Below are positions 34,332-43,565 of a stretch of DNA of 64,000 nt, piece after piece. The notes under the pieces were generated by a model. That model was not told the origin of the DNA. It was given only the letters and a program-made list of their open reading frames with translations, and did not search any database. The DNA is from Fundidesulfovibrio terrae (GTDB lineage: Bacteria > Desulfobacterota > Desulfovibrionia > Desulfovibrionales > Desulfovibrionaceae). How positions within the stretch are numbered: the first letter of the stretch is position 1; each line of letters begins with the position of its first letter. Location of the stretch: positions 1-64,000 of the forward strand of contig NZ_JAKZFS010000006.1 of NCBI RefSeq assembly GCF_022808915.1, read 5' to 3'. Both the position numbers and the translations under genes were made by a program.

Positions 34332-34354
34332 ATTAAGATTTTCCATGTCTTAAT
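34332..34354. promoter_or_regulatory. Inverted repeat ATTAAGA-N9-TCTTAAT upstream of the pentaheme gene
   Basis: A perfect 7-bp inverted repeat lies in the 126-base gap between chrA and the pentaheme cytochrome gene. It is a candidate operator for the downstream part of the cluster. No clear -10/-35 pair was found near it. Confidence 0.3.
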
Positions 34355-34363
34355 TGAAAAGTA

Positions 34364-35518
34364 TCAGACACCTCGATGGAGCAGCACGCCCGCCACAGCC
34401 GCCACGGCTATGAGCAGAGGCTCGGGTACTTTGAAGCGCCACAGAACAAGCGCGCTCACTAAGCCGATGATCGCAGTAGGTACGTCAACGATGGAGCCTT
34501 GGGCCAATATGACCGTGGCCCCGGCTATGGCCCCAGATGCGGCTGCCGTGGCCCCCTTCACGAACCCCTTCAGCATAGGGTGCTCCCGGTAGCGGACGAT
34601 GTATCGGCTCATGAACAGGACGAAGACGTACACAGGGAGGAAAACACCGCCAGCGGCGATGGCGGAACCCCAGAATCCTGCAACGAGATAGCCCACGAAT
34701 GCGGCGGTGATGACCACCGGACCAGGGGTGATTATGCCCACGGCCACCGCGTCCAGGAACTGGCGCTCGTCGAGCCAGTGATGATCCAGAACTACCCCCT
34801 GGTGGAGGAAAGGTACGATGGCCAGTCCGCTGCCGAAGGTGAAAGCACCGGCCACCACGAAGAATCCTCCTAGGCTCAGGAGTAGGGGCATGGCCACTGC
34901 TGGAGCAGGCGCACCTCCCAAGGAAAACAAGAAAGTTCTCATCCCCTGGTGGTCCTGTTTTTTCCAGGGAGGCGAGTACAGGATGACTCCGATGATGCCC
35001 GCCACGATAAAAAGCACCGCGATCTCGGCGCGGGCGAATACCGTAATCCCGGCCATCACGGCGAACACCACCCACATGGCCTTTGCCTTCCCCACGGTGG
35101 TTTTGGCCAACCGGATTGCGGACAAGAGCACGATGGCGATGACCACGGGGCCGATTCCGTAAAAGAGAGCCTGCACCAGCGGCAGTCCCTGGTAGGCCAC
35201 GTAGAAAACGGAAATGACCAGGACGATGAGATAGGTCGGGAGGATGAAGACCAGACCGATGAGCGAGGCCCCAATCGTCCCGTGCCTGATGTAGCCGATC
35301 CACATGGCCAGCTGGGCTGCCAGGGGGCCGGGCATCATTTGGGAGAAGGCCAAGCCTTGAAGGTATTCCTCGTGGGTTATCCACCCCCGGGGTTCCAAGT
35401 CTCTTTGCATGTACCCGGCCAAGGCGATGGGGCCGCCGAAACCCAGTGCGCCCAGTCGCAGGAAGTAGGCCACCAACGCCCACAACCCGACATGCTGCGG
35501 TGGATGGGTGTCTGCCAT
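34364..35518 (-). CDS. chrA: Chromate transporter ChrA family protein
   Basis: A 384-residue inner-membrane protein with two homologous CHR domains, the long form. The N-terminal half carries LGALGFGGPIALAGYMQRDL and FSQMMPGPLAAQLAMWIGY; the C-terminal half carries GAFTFGSGLAIVPFLH and DAVAVGIITPGPVVITAAF. The FGG and PGP motifs are intact in both. It should export chromate, though sulfate or other oxyanions cannot be excluded. It starts 13 bases after the DUF1259 gene and is probably cotranscribed with it. Confidence 0.93.
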   Translation of the reverse strand: MADTHPPQHVGLWALVAYFLRLGALGFGGPIALAGYMQRDLEPRGWITHEEYLQGLAFSQMMPGPLAAQLAMWIGYIRHGTIGASLIGLVFILPTYLIVLVISVFYVAYQGLPLVQALFYGIGPVVIAIVLLSAIRLAKTTVGKAKAMWVVFAVMAGITVFARAEIAVLFIVAGIIGVILYSPPWKKQDHQGMRTFLFSLGGAPAPAVAMPLLLSLGGFFVVAGAFTFGSGLAIVPFLHQGVVLDHHWLDERQFLDAVAVGIITPGPVVITAAFVGYLVAGFWGSAIAAGGVFLPVYVFVLFMSRYIVRYREHPMLKGFVKGATAAASGAIAGATVILAQGSIVDVPTAIIGLVSALVLWRFKVPEPLLIAVAAVAGVLLHRGV

Positions 35519-35531
35519 GCGCTTTGGCCTC

Positions 35532-36395
35532 TTACTTGGAGTTCATCGCGTCCAGGGCGGCTTTCAAGCCCTGGGCCAATTTCTCAGGCTCGTCGACTCC
35601 CCAGAAGTGCATGAAGAAAAGTCGAGGCGTCTCCCGAAGCATATGACTGTGAACAGCCGTGACCTCGATCCCGTTTTTCACCAAGGCCTTGGCCACAGGG
35701 TTCACTTCTTCGGCCACCAGCACAAAGTCGCCGGATGCTTCAGCCTTGCCGTTGACCACCCCCATGTTGATGGCGGTAGCCATGCCCATGGCGGGAGGGA
35801 TCACCATTCCGCCCTCCTGGATGGGTTCCTTGCGGGGGAAACTGAACTGGGCCAAGTTGCCCCTCTTCTGACCCGTTGTCCCCAGGGTTTTCTCAACAGC
35901 GCTCCAATCCGGTGCCGCGCTGGCCGGAACGAACATGGCTTCGCCCGATGGGGTGCCCGTCGCGGCTAGGGCAGAGCGTAGTCCTTGGGCTAGCTTCGCA
36001 GGATCTCCCATGCCGCTGAAATGCAGGTAGAGGACGTTGGGGCTGGTCCCCAGAAGGTGGTTGTGCAGGGCGGTGAGATCGATGCCAGAGGAGAAGAGGG
36101 CGGCCATGGCCGGTTGGACTTCCGTTTCCAGGAGCACCAGATCGCCCATCACCATGGCTTTGCCCTTGCTCCCGACAAAACCCATCCAGGAGGTGAGGGC
36201 CACCCCGGGGGCCACGGGAATGCCCGCCTTGGTGACCTTGAGGTCGGTTCTGGGGAAGGCGACCTTGTATACTCCCCCCGCCTCCGCGCCCTTTTTCCCC
36301 AGCGCCGATTCCACGCCGTCCCAGGGGCCTGATTGCCCGAAGGCAGCCAGGGCGCTGGCCAAAAGCATCATGATAGAAATACAGAGCGTTTTCAT
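35532..36395 (-). CDS. Exported protein with two DUF1259 domains
   Basis: A 287-residue protein with a signal peptide ending near AAFGQ. Two tandem DUF1259 (LppY/LpqO-like) domains follow. The first is WDGVESALGKKGAEAGGVYK through LTALHNHLLGTSPNVLYLH, the second WSAVEKTLGTTGQKRGNLAQ through VTAVHSHMLRETPRLFFMH. Each keeps an H-x-H pair that may bind metal. DUF1259 proteins occur near chromate and other metal-resistance genes. It is the first gene of the leftward cluster; the start has a GGAGG site. Confidence 0.85.
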   Translation of the reverse strand: MKTLCISIMMLLASALAAFGQSGPWDGVESALGKKGAEAGGVYKVAFPRTDLKVTKAGIPVAPGVALTSWMGFVGSKGKAMVMGDLVLLETEVQPAMAALFSSGIDLTALHNHLLGTSPNVLYLHFSGMGDPAKLAQGLRSALAATGTPSGEAMFVPASAAPDWSAVEKTLGTTGQKRGNLAQFSFPRKEPIQEGGMVIPPAMGMATAINMGVVNGKAEASGDFVLVAEEVNPVAKALVKNGIEVTAVHSHMLRETPRLFFMHFWGVDEPEKLAQGLKAALDAMNSK

Positions 36396-36599
36396 GGTGT
36401 TGCCTCCAATACGGAATCGTCGGCCTAAGCTCCAGGACAAAAGGAGAGGCCCAGCATAGCCCACCGTATGCACCCTGGCCCCTAGGAAGAGAAGGAAAAA
36501 GTGGGAGTGATGGCGATCAAATCACGAGGCGTGGTTGACCAGGGTCTGAACAATTCCCTATCTACCAGCATGGAAAAATGCCGGTATGGAGGGCGAGCC

Positions 36600-37631
36600 A
36601 TGCTCCAGCCAATTTCGACAAGGTTTCGGAACGCGGCATTGATCGTTCCCGCGTTCGTATTCTGTCTGGCCTTGGCCGATCAGGCCTATGCCCAAGAGGT
36701 GTTTCGGCTTGAGCACACGATTCCCCTGCCGGGCGTGACCGGGCGCATCGACCACATGGCCCTCGACGGCCAAGGAAAGCTCCTCTTCGTGGCCGCCCTG
36801 GGCAACAACACGGTTGAGGTCGTCGACCTCACCTTGGACTCGCGCATCCATAGCATCAAGGAGTTGAATGATCCGCAAGGCGTCATCTTCGTGGATGAAT
36901 TCAATAAGCTATTTGTCGCCAATGGCGGAAACGGTGTGTGCAAGGTCTTTGAGGGGGGCTCCTGGAATCTTGCGAACACCATCTCGTTCCCCAGCGACGC
37001 GGACAATATCCGTTATGGCCCCGATGAGCGGAAAGTCTACGCCGGGCATGGGGACGGTGCCTTGGGAATAATCGATCCGAACACCCCTCGCTGGGTAGGG
37101 GATATTCAACTCTCGGGACATCCGGAATCATTTCAATTGGAGCGAAACGGCCCGAGAATTTTCGTCAATGTGCCCACCGCCCGCCAGGTGGAGGTGGTGG
37201 ACCGGATTCAGCGCAAAGTAATCGCCAAATGGGGGTTGGGGGATGTGAAAGACAATTTCACCATGGCGCTTGACGAAGCTGGCCACCGCCTTTTTGTCGG
37301 ATGTCGCAACCCCGCCAAGGTATTGATCTATGATACGGTGTCCGGAAAAGTCGTCGGGGATATAGGGATTGCTGGAGACGTGGACGATCTTTTCTTCGAT
37401 GCCGAGACGATGGGTCTTTATACCTCCTGCGGCGAAGGCTTTCTTCAAGCCTTTGCGCAAAAGGACAGCGACCATTTTTTTCTCGTTAGGAATCTGGCAA
37501 CGGCCAAAGGGGCGCGCACCTCATTTTTCGACTCGAAGCGGAAGCGCCTTTTCCTGGCGGTGCCAAGCCACGGAAGCCAGCAGGCGGAGATACGCGTGTA
37601 CGCGGTGCGGCCGTGGTTTCAGAAGGAGTAG
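36600..37631 (+). CDS. YncE/YVTN-type beta-propeller exported protein
   Basis: A 343-residue protein with a signal peptide (ALIVPAFVFCLALADQAYA) and repeated beta-propeller blades. Each blade has a short D-G/N-x-LFVA pattern (GKLLFVAALGNNTVEVVDL, NKLFVANGGNGVCKVFE, HRLFVGCRNPAKVLIYD). It is probably a periplasmic binding or scaffold protein. The start at MLQPIS is supported by a GGAGGG site. It is divergent from the DUF1259-chrA cluster across 204 bases, so it may be coregulated. Confidence 0.82.
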   Translation: MLQPISTRFRNAALIVPAFVFCLALADQAYAQEVFRLEHTIPLPGVTGRIDHMALDGQGKLLFVAALGNNTVEVVDLTLDSRIHSIKELNDPQGVIFVDEFNKLFVANGGNGVCKVFEGGSWNLANTISFPSDADNIRYGPDERKVYAGHGDGALGIIDPNTPRWVGDIQLSGHPESFQLERNGPRIFVNVPTARQVEVVDRIQRKVIAKWGLGDVKDNFTMALDEAGHRLFVGCRNPAKVLIYDTVSGKVVGDIGIAGDVDDLFFDAETMGLYTSCGEGFLQAFAQKDSDHFFLVRNLATAKGARTSFFDSKRKRLFLAVPSHGSQQAEIRVYAVRPWFQKE

Positions 37632-38008
37632 CTTAGTTTTTGGAGGGCGGGCAAAGGATCAGAACAGGTTCTCAGAGATGCCAAAGAGCACGTGTAAATC
37701 GTGTGTAAAACACGTGTCCCTTCATGGGATTTCATGGCCCAATGTGTTTACATAATTTACTGATATTGCTCATGAATCAAGTACGAATTGGGCGGGGCCA
37801 CAGTTCTGTCACGCCAGTCACGCCGGTAAGCCCAAAGGAGCCCCTTTTACGACAGCTGTTACGATACGGGTGCCGGGAAACGTCGTAAAATCGACGCAAA
37901 TTGTCGTAAATTATTCCATTTTATTCCATAATTACAGCGCATAGCCTTACACCCGCCTACCTTGGGCGCAGGGGGCCTAACTGGGGCAGGGTACACCGGC
38001 AGCGTTTG
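37632..38008. other. Non-coding stretch with origin-like repeats
   Basis: No gene is seen. Two 9-base units ACGCCAGTC and ACGCCGGTA at 37811-37828 resemble the iterons near the primase-helicase gene at 17 kb. TTTTACGACA at 37845-37854 is mirrored by TGTCGTAAAT at 37902-37911, with further TTACGA and TCGTAAA copies between. This may be the remains of the replication origin of an older element that ended at att copy B. Confidence 0.4.
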
Positions 38009-38179
38009 ATTTTAGGGGCATTGAAGAAAATAAAATTTATTTAATTCAACTAACACAGGTGTTTATTTGCCAAATACCGAGCCATCTGCATCCGGGTGGT
38101 CCAAAGAAGTCCACAATCCCTGATGAATACGGAGAAGCTGGGCTCGAGAGAGTCCGGCTTCGTCTTTTTTGATCCATGG
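38009..38179 (+). repeat. att-like repeat B with one arm-type site
   Basis: It starts with ATTTTAGGGGCATT, continues through an AT-rich segment (TTTATTTAATTCAACTAA) shared with copy C, and ends with the shared AAGAAGTCCACA, CCTGAT-AATAC and GGGCTCGAGAGAGTCCGGCTT boxes and a GATCCATGG end. The tRNA-end core is degenerate here (missing CACCAAATCACG). Aligned with C it is a direct repeat of about 170 bases flanking the nar operon. Confidence 0.8.
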
Positions 38180-38334
38180 AATCCCGACCATCCCCCAAAA
38201 GCAAGCCCGCGAGGTAGGCCAAAAAACAGACTACGGCATCCCGGCGCTGAAAGCGACTTGCACTGAAACTCGAGAATCGCCCCGAAAACGCCCTCCACTC
38301 CCCTCTCTCACGCTTCATTCCCGTCAATTTTGCA

Positions 38335-38363
38335 TTGACCCTCTATCTCCGCTTGTCTAGATA
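38335..38363 (+). promoter_or_regulatory. Candidate promoter of the nar operon
   Basis: TTGACC and TAGATA are separated by exactly 17 bases; the -10 ends 89 bases before the narG ATG. No FNR-type TTGAT-N4-ATCAA site was found around it. It lies inside the element, 156 bases right of att copy B, so the operon carries its own promoter. Confidence 0.5.
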
Positions 38364-38452
38364 CTGAAATATGGTTCCTTGTTTTCCTGGACTGATTTCC
38401 CTCTCCCCCGACCTGTTTTTAGGGGGATGTCCACACTTCGAAAGGGGAGCGT

Positions 38453-41400
38453 ATGAACGAAGAAAAATATCTTTCGTTGCGCTATCTCAGGCGGCGCGCC
38501 GATGAAGTTCGCGACATATGGCAGGGGGTGACCCTCAGCGAGACCAAACAAGGGCGGCGCTGCTGGGAAGACTACTACCGGCGGCGCTGGCAGCACGACA
38601 AAACGGTGCGTTCCACCCACGGAGTGAACTGCACCGGCTCCTGCTCCTTCGACGTGTTCGTCAAGGACGGGTTGATCGTCTGGGAGGCGCAACGAACCGA
38701 TTACCCCACCCCCCACCCGGATTTCCCCGATTACGAACCCCGAGGCTGCCCGCGCGGGACCTCCGCCTCCTGGTATGTGTACAGCCCCTCCAGGGTGAAG
38801 TACCCATACGTCCGCTCGGCGCTTCTCACGGCCTGGCGCGAGGCCAAGGCCAATCATTCCGACCCTGTGGAGGCCTGGGCCAGCATCGCCGACAACCCCG
38901 ACAGGTCGAGGCCCTACAAGAAGGCCCGGGGAAAGGGAGGACTGGTGCGCTTCTCCTGGGAGGAAGCCGCCGAACTGGTGGCCGCCTCCCTGGTGCACAC
39001 CATCAAGACCCGTGGTCCAGACCGCATCTTCGGCTTCACCCCAATACCGGCCATGTCCATGGTGAGCTACGCTTCAGGATCTCGCTTTCTGTCACTCATC
39101 GGGGCCAGCATGCTGAGCTTCTACGATTGGTATTGCGACCTACCCCCGGCCTCGCCCCAGATTTGGGGCGACCAGACCGACGTGCCCGAGAGCGCGGACT
39201 GGTACAACGCCGGGTACATCCTCGTCTGGGGCTCCAACCTGCCTCAGACCCGCACCCCGGACGTACATTTCTTCACGGAGTCCCGCTACAGGGGGGCCCG
39301 CGTGGCGGCGGTGTCCCCGGACTACTCCGAATACGCCAAGTTCGCCGACCACTGGTTGGCGGCTCGGGCCGGGACCGACGGCGCCCTGGCCATGGCCATG
39401 GTCCACGTAGTGCTCAAGGAATTCTACCTGGATCGCCAGGTCCCCTACTTTCAGAACTATGCTCGACGCTTCACGGACCTGCCCTTCCTGGTCCTGTTGG
39501 AAAAGGAGAGTGAAAACCTCAGCGCAAGGCGGTTTCTGCGAGCCTCGGACATCGGGCGCTCTGGCAACAATCCGGAGTGGAAAACCGTGGTCTTCGACAG
39601 TAGCCGCAAGGGACCCGCGGTGCCCCGGGGGAGCATCGGCTGTCGCTGGGGCGAGGAAGGGGCCTGGAACCTCGAGATGCGTGACTGCCAGGACGGACAG
39701 GAGATCGATCCATGCCTCACCCTGGCCGGAAATCCACAAGCACACTGGGTTGAGGCTTCCTTCCCGATTTTCGGGATCGAGGGCCCGGCGATGCGCCCGG
39801 GTCTGGTCCCAGCCCTCGGGCTTCGTTTTGAAGGCAAGGAACTCCTGGTGGCCACTGTCTTCGATCTTTTCGCGGCCAGCCTCGGCCTGGATCGGGGCAA
39901 AAGCGGTCGGGCCGCCAAGGATTACGACGATCCCGAAGCCTGTACCCCGGCCTGGCAGGAAGGCATAACCGGAGTGCCCAGGCAGGACGTCATCCGGGTG
40001 GCCCGGGACTTCGCCCGCAACGCGGAGGCAACGGGCGGAAAATCCCTGATCTGCATGGGGTCCGGGATCAACCACTGGTTCAACAACGACGCCACCTATC
40101 GGACCATCATCAGTTTGGCCATGCTCTGCGGTTGCGAGGGGGTCAACGGTGGCGGTTGGGCCCACTACGTGGGGCAGGAGAAGGTCCGTCCCCTGGCCGG
40201 TTGGGCCACACTGGCCTTCGGCCTGGACTGGAGCACCCCCCCCAGGCACCAGAACGGCACCTCCTTCTTCTATTTCGCCACGGACGCCTGGCGCTACGAC
40301 CCAATGAACACACAGTCGATGTGCCCGCCGGACGGCAAGGGGGTGATCCCCCTTCATCCAGCCGACTGCAACGCTGTGGCAGCCCGGCTCGGATGGTTGC
40401 CGTCCTACCCGCAATTCGGCGAGAATCCGCTGGAGGTCTGCCGAGAGGCCGAAGCGAATGGGGCGGCAACGGACCAAGCCATCGTCGACCGCGTTGCCGA
40501 GCGATTGCGCTCGGGCGACCTGACCATGGCCGCTGAAAATCCTGGCAATCCGGACAACCATCCGCGCGTGCTTTTCTTCTGGCGGGGCAACGTGCTCGGT
40601 TCGAGCGGCAAGGGGCACGAATACTTCCTGAAACACCTCCTGGGCGCGGACAACGCCGTGCTCCAGGACGAGTCCGAGGTCCGGCCGTGCGAATTCCCTT
40701 GTTACCCCGCGGATCCCGACGGGAAGCTCGACCTGCTGGTCACCTCGGAAATCCGCATGAACACCAGCACGCTGTATTCGGACGTGATCCTGCCTGCCTC
40801 CCACTGGTATGAGATGCACGATCTGTCCTCCACGGACATGCACCCCTTCGTGCACCCCTTCACTCCGGCGATGGACCCCCCCTGGGAGGCCCGGACCAAC
40901 TGGGACCAGTTCAAGGCCATAGCCGAGGCCTTCACCCCCATGGCCGAGAAGCATCTGGGTGTCCGCAAGGACCTGGTGGCCTCACCGCTAGTCCACGACA
41001 CCCCGGACGAACTCGCCCAGCCTATGGGTCAGGTGCGCGACTGGCGCAAGGGGGAAACCGAGGCCATCCCGGGCAAGACCATGCCCAAGTTCAAGGTGGT
41101 CGAGCGGGACTACGGGGCGATTCTCAAGAAGTATGGCTCGCTCGGCCCTGAGATCAGGGGCGAGGCCGGTATAAGGATCAAGGGCCTCGCCTGGAGCGCG
41201 GCCAAGGAGCACGACCAGCTCAAGGAGCGTCTGGGCACGGTGGCCGAGGCGGGCGTGAGCCACGGCCTGCCCCGGATCGACACCGGTCGTGACGCCTGCG
41301 AGGTCATCCTGACCCTCTCCCCGGAAACCAACGGCGCGGTGGGGGTGCGTTCCTGGAAATCCTTGGAGAAAAAGACCGGGCTTTCGCTCTCAGACCTCTC

Positions 41401-42154
41401 CGAGGAGAAGCAGGGGCATTTCATCACCTTCGAGGCCATCACTGCGAGGCCCGGCAAGGTCATGACCAGCCCCGTCTGGAGCGGCATCGAGACCGGGGGG
41501 CGCACCTACTCGCCCTTCGTCCAGAGCATCGAACGGCTCATCCCCTTCCGAACCCTTTCCGGACGCCAGCACTTCTTTGTGGACCACGCCTGGATGCTTG
41601 CCCTTGGGGAGGGCCTGCCCGTGTACAAGCCTCCCCTGGACATGGAAAACCTAGGCACCTTGACCGGCAAGCGCATCCCACGCACCGGGCGGGAGCTCGT
41701 GCTCAATTATCTCACGCCCCACAGCAAGTGGTCCATACACTCCATCTATTCCGACACGATGCATATGACCACCATGTCGCGCGGCGGCAAGGCTGTCTGG
41801 CTCAACAACGAGGATGCGGCACAGGCGAGCATAGCCGACAACGACTGGGTGGAGTGCTACAACGCGAGCGGGGTCTTCATGGGGCGGGCTGCGGTCAGCC
41901 ACCGCATCCCACGGGGCAAGGCGATCGTGTACCATGCCAAGGAGCGTTTCCTGCAGACTCCCTTTTCCAACGTGTCAGGCAAACGCGGCGGCACGCACAA
42001 CAGCGTGACTCGCATTCATATGAAGCCCACCCAGATGATCGGCGGGTACGCACAGCTGAGTTACGGATTCAACTACTACGGACCAACCGGTGCCCAACGC
42101 GACGAAATGGTGTTGGTGAGAAAGGCGGGGGAGGTGCATTTCGATGAAGATTAA
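38453..42154 (+). CDS. narG: Respiratory nitrate reductase alpha subunit (molybdopterin)
   Basis: A 1233-residue catalytic subunit that reduces nitrate to nitrite at a Mo-bis-MGD centre. The FS0 cluster ligands are His56, Cys60, Cys64 and Cys99, the His-plus-three-Cys pattern of NarG. The Mo ligand Asp225 is in LSFYDWYCDLPPAS, six or fewer residues shifted from E. coli numbering. No Tat signal with a hydrophobic core is seen, so the enzyme should face the cytoplasm. The GGGGAG site sets the start. It overlaps narH by 11 bases. Its length matches the family, and it appears intact. Confidence 0.96.
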   Translation: MNEEKYLSLRYLRRRADEVRDIWQGVTLSETKQGRRCWEDYYRRRWQHDKTVRSTHGVNCTGSCSFDVFVKDGLIVWEAQRTDYPTPHPDFPDYEPRGCPRGTSASWYVYSPSRVKYPYVRSALLTAWREAKANHSDPVEAWASIADNPDRSRPYKKARGKGGLVRFSWEEAAELVAASLVHTIKTRGPDRIFGFTPIPAMSMVSYASGSRFLSLIGASMLSFYDWYCDLPPASPQIWGDQTDVPESADWYNAGYILVWGSNLPQTRTPDVHFFTESRYRGARVAAVSPDYSEYAKFADHWLAARAGTDGALAMAMVHVVLKEFYLDRQVPYFQNYARRFTDLPFLVLLEKESENLSARRFLRASDIGRSGNNPEWKTVVFDSSRKGPAVPRGSIGCRWGEEGAWNLEMRDCQDGQEIDPCLTLAGNPQAHWVEASFPIFGIEGPAMRPGLVPALGLRFEGKELLVATVFDLFAASLGLDRGKSGRAAKDYDDPEACTPAWQEGITGVPRQDVIRVARDFARNAEATGGKSLICMGSGINHWFNNDATYRTIISLAMLCGCEGVNGGGWAHYVGQEKVRPLAGWATLAFGLDWSTPPRHQNGTSFFYFATDAWRYDPMNTQSMCPPDGKGVIPLHPADCNAVAARLGWLPSYPQFGENPLEVCREAEANGAATDQAIVDRVAERLRSGDLTMAAENPGNPDNHPRVLFFWRGNVLGSSGKGHEYFLKHLLGADNAVLQDESEVRPCEFPCYPADPDGKLDLLVTSEIRMNTSTLYSDVILPASHWYEMHDLSSTDMHPFVHPFTPAMDPPWEARTNWDQFKAIAEAFTPMAEKHLGVRKDLVASPLVHDTPDELAQPMGQVRDWRKGETEAIPGKTMPKFKVVERDYGAILKKYGSLGPEIRGEAGIRIKGLAWSAAKEHDQLKERLGTVAEAGVSHGLPRIDTGRDACEVILTLSPETNGAVGVRSWKSLEKKTGLSLSDLSEEKQGHFITFEAITARPGKVMTSPVWSGIETGGRTYSPFVQSIERLIPFRTLSGRQHFFVDHAWMLALGEGLPVYKPPLDMENLGTLTGKRIPRTGRELVLNYLTPHSKWSIHSIYSDTMHMTTMSRGGKAVWLNNEDAAQASIADNDWVECYNASGVFMGRAAVSHRIPRGKAIVYHAKERFLQTPFSNVSGKRGGTHNSVTRIHMKPTQMIGGYAQLSYGFNYYGPTGAQRDEMVLVRKAGEVHFDED

Positions 42155-43565
42155 AGCCCAGATAGGTATGGTCCTCAATCTTGACAAATGCCTAGGCTGC
42201 CACACATGTAGCCTTCCCTGCAAGAACGTTTGGACCACAGCGCCAGGCACCGAATACATGTGGTACAACAACGTTGAGACCAAGCCGGGCATTGGCTACC
42301 CCAAGGAATGGGAGAATCAGGAGCGCTGGAAGGGCGGCTGGAAACTCAGGCGCGGTCATCTCTCCCTGGCTGCCGGAAACCGGGCTTTCAAGTTGGCCGC
42401 CATATTCGCCAACCCCGATCTGCCGCTCCTCGACGACTATTACGAGCCCTGGACCTACGATTACCAGAACCTGGCCGCGAGCCCACCCACCCGACACCAG
42501 CCCATCGCCAGAGCGCTTTCCGTGGTGACCGGCAAGCCCATCGACCCAGGGTGGGGGCCGACCTGGGAGGACGACTTGGCCGGTGTCCCCGTAACCGGGC
42601 TCAAGGACGTCAACTTTCGATCCATGGAGGCCAAGGCCTTCCTGGATTTCCAGAACGTGTTCATGCTCCATGTCCCCAGGTTGTGCGAACACTGCATGAA
42701 CCCCGCCTGCCTGGCCTCCTGCCCGTCCGGGGCCATCTACAAGCGCGACGAGGACGGAATCGTGCTCATCAACCAGGAGAAGTGCCGAGGCTGGCGCTAC
42801 TGCGTGTCCGGCTGCCCCTACAAGAAGAGCTACTTCAACTGGAAGACCTCCCGCTCCGAAAAGTGCATCTTCTGCTATCCCCGCATCGAGGCCGGGCTGC
42901 CTACCCTGTGCGCACATTCTTGCGTGGGGCGCATCCGCTACATCGGGGTAGTGCTCTACGACGCGGACAAGGTGCGCGAGGCAGCCGAGACACCGCGCGA
43001 GACGGACATCTACGAGGCCCAGCTTTCCCTGTTCCTGGACGCGAACGACCCGGCAGTGGCAAGGCAGGCACGACTCGACGGCATCCCCGACGCGGTGGTC
43101 GAGGCCGCCAGCCGCTCGCCGGTCCACTCCCTGGCCGTGAAGTGGCGTTTGGCTCTGCCTCTTCACCCGGAGTTCCGCACTCTGCCCATGGTTTGGTACG
43201 TCCCGCCGCTGTCCCCCCTGACCGGCGGCGACCTGGAGGACGGCATGGTGCTGGACTCCATGCGCATCCCTGTGCGCTACCTGGCCAACATGCTGACCGC
43301 CGGGAATGAAGGGCCGGTGCGCCAGGCCCTGTGCCGTCTGCTTGCACTGCGCCGCTTCATGCGCGCCAAGCGGGTTGAGAATAAACAGGCCCATGAGCCA
43401 CTGGAGGAAGCAGGGCTTGCGCCGGAAACGGCCGAGGCCATGTACAGACTGCTGGCTGTTGCCCGGCTTAAGGATCGGTTTGTGATCCCCACTACCCGGC
43501 GAGAATTCGCTGAGGACGTCCAGGCACTCAAAGCCTCGGCGGGCTTTCCTGGAGGCCGGACATGA
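42144..43565 (+). CDS. narH: Respiratory nitrate reductase beta subunit (Fe-S)
   Basis: A 473-residue electron-transfer subunit with four cysteine groups. The first is Cys16, Cys19, Cys22 and Cys26 (CLGCHTCSLPC). The others are CEHCMNPACLASCP, CRGWRYCVSGCPY and CIFCYPRIEAG with a later C. The Trp in CRGWRYC marks the 3Fe-4S cluster, as in other NarH. It passes electrons from NarI hemes to NarG. It starts inside narG with a GGGGAGGTG site and overlaps narJ by four bases. Confidence 0.96.
   Translation: MKIKAQIGMVLNLDKCLGCHTCSLPCKNVWTTAPGTEYMWYNNVETKPGIGYPKEWENQERWKGGWKLRRGHLSLAAGNRAFKLAAIFANPDLPLLDDYYEPWTYDYQNLAASPPTRHQPIARALSVVTGKPIDPGWGPTWEDDLAGVPVTGLKDVNFRSMEAKAFLDFQNVFMLHVPRLCEHCMNPACLASCPSGAIYKRDEDGIVLINQEKCRGWRYCVSGCPYKKSYFNWKTSRSEKCIFCYPRIEAGLPTLCAHSCVGRIRYIGVVLYDADKVREAAETPRETDIYEAQLSLFLDANDPAVARQARLDGIPDAVVEAASRSPVHSLAVKWRLALPLHPEFRTLPMVWYVPPLSPLTGGDLEDGMVLDSMRIPVRYLANMLTAGNEGPVRQALCRLLALRRFMRAKRVENKQAHEPLEEAGLAPETAEAMYRLLAVARLKDRFVIPTTRREFAEDVQALKASAGFPGGRT

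Noticed and set aside
38453-38560. NarG as an exported (Tat) nitrate reductase
   Set aside because: The N-terminus has arginines (YLRRRAD) but no following hydrophobic core, so a Tat signal is not supported.
39140-40954. A 604-residue minus-strand frame inside narG
   Set aside because: It is a GC-driven shadow of narG with no protein-like features, while narG itself is fully supported.
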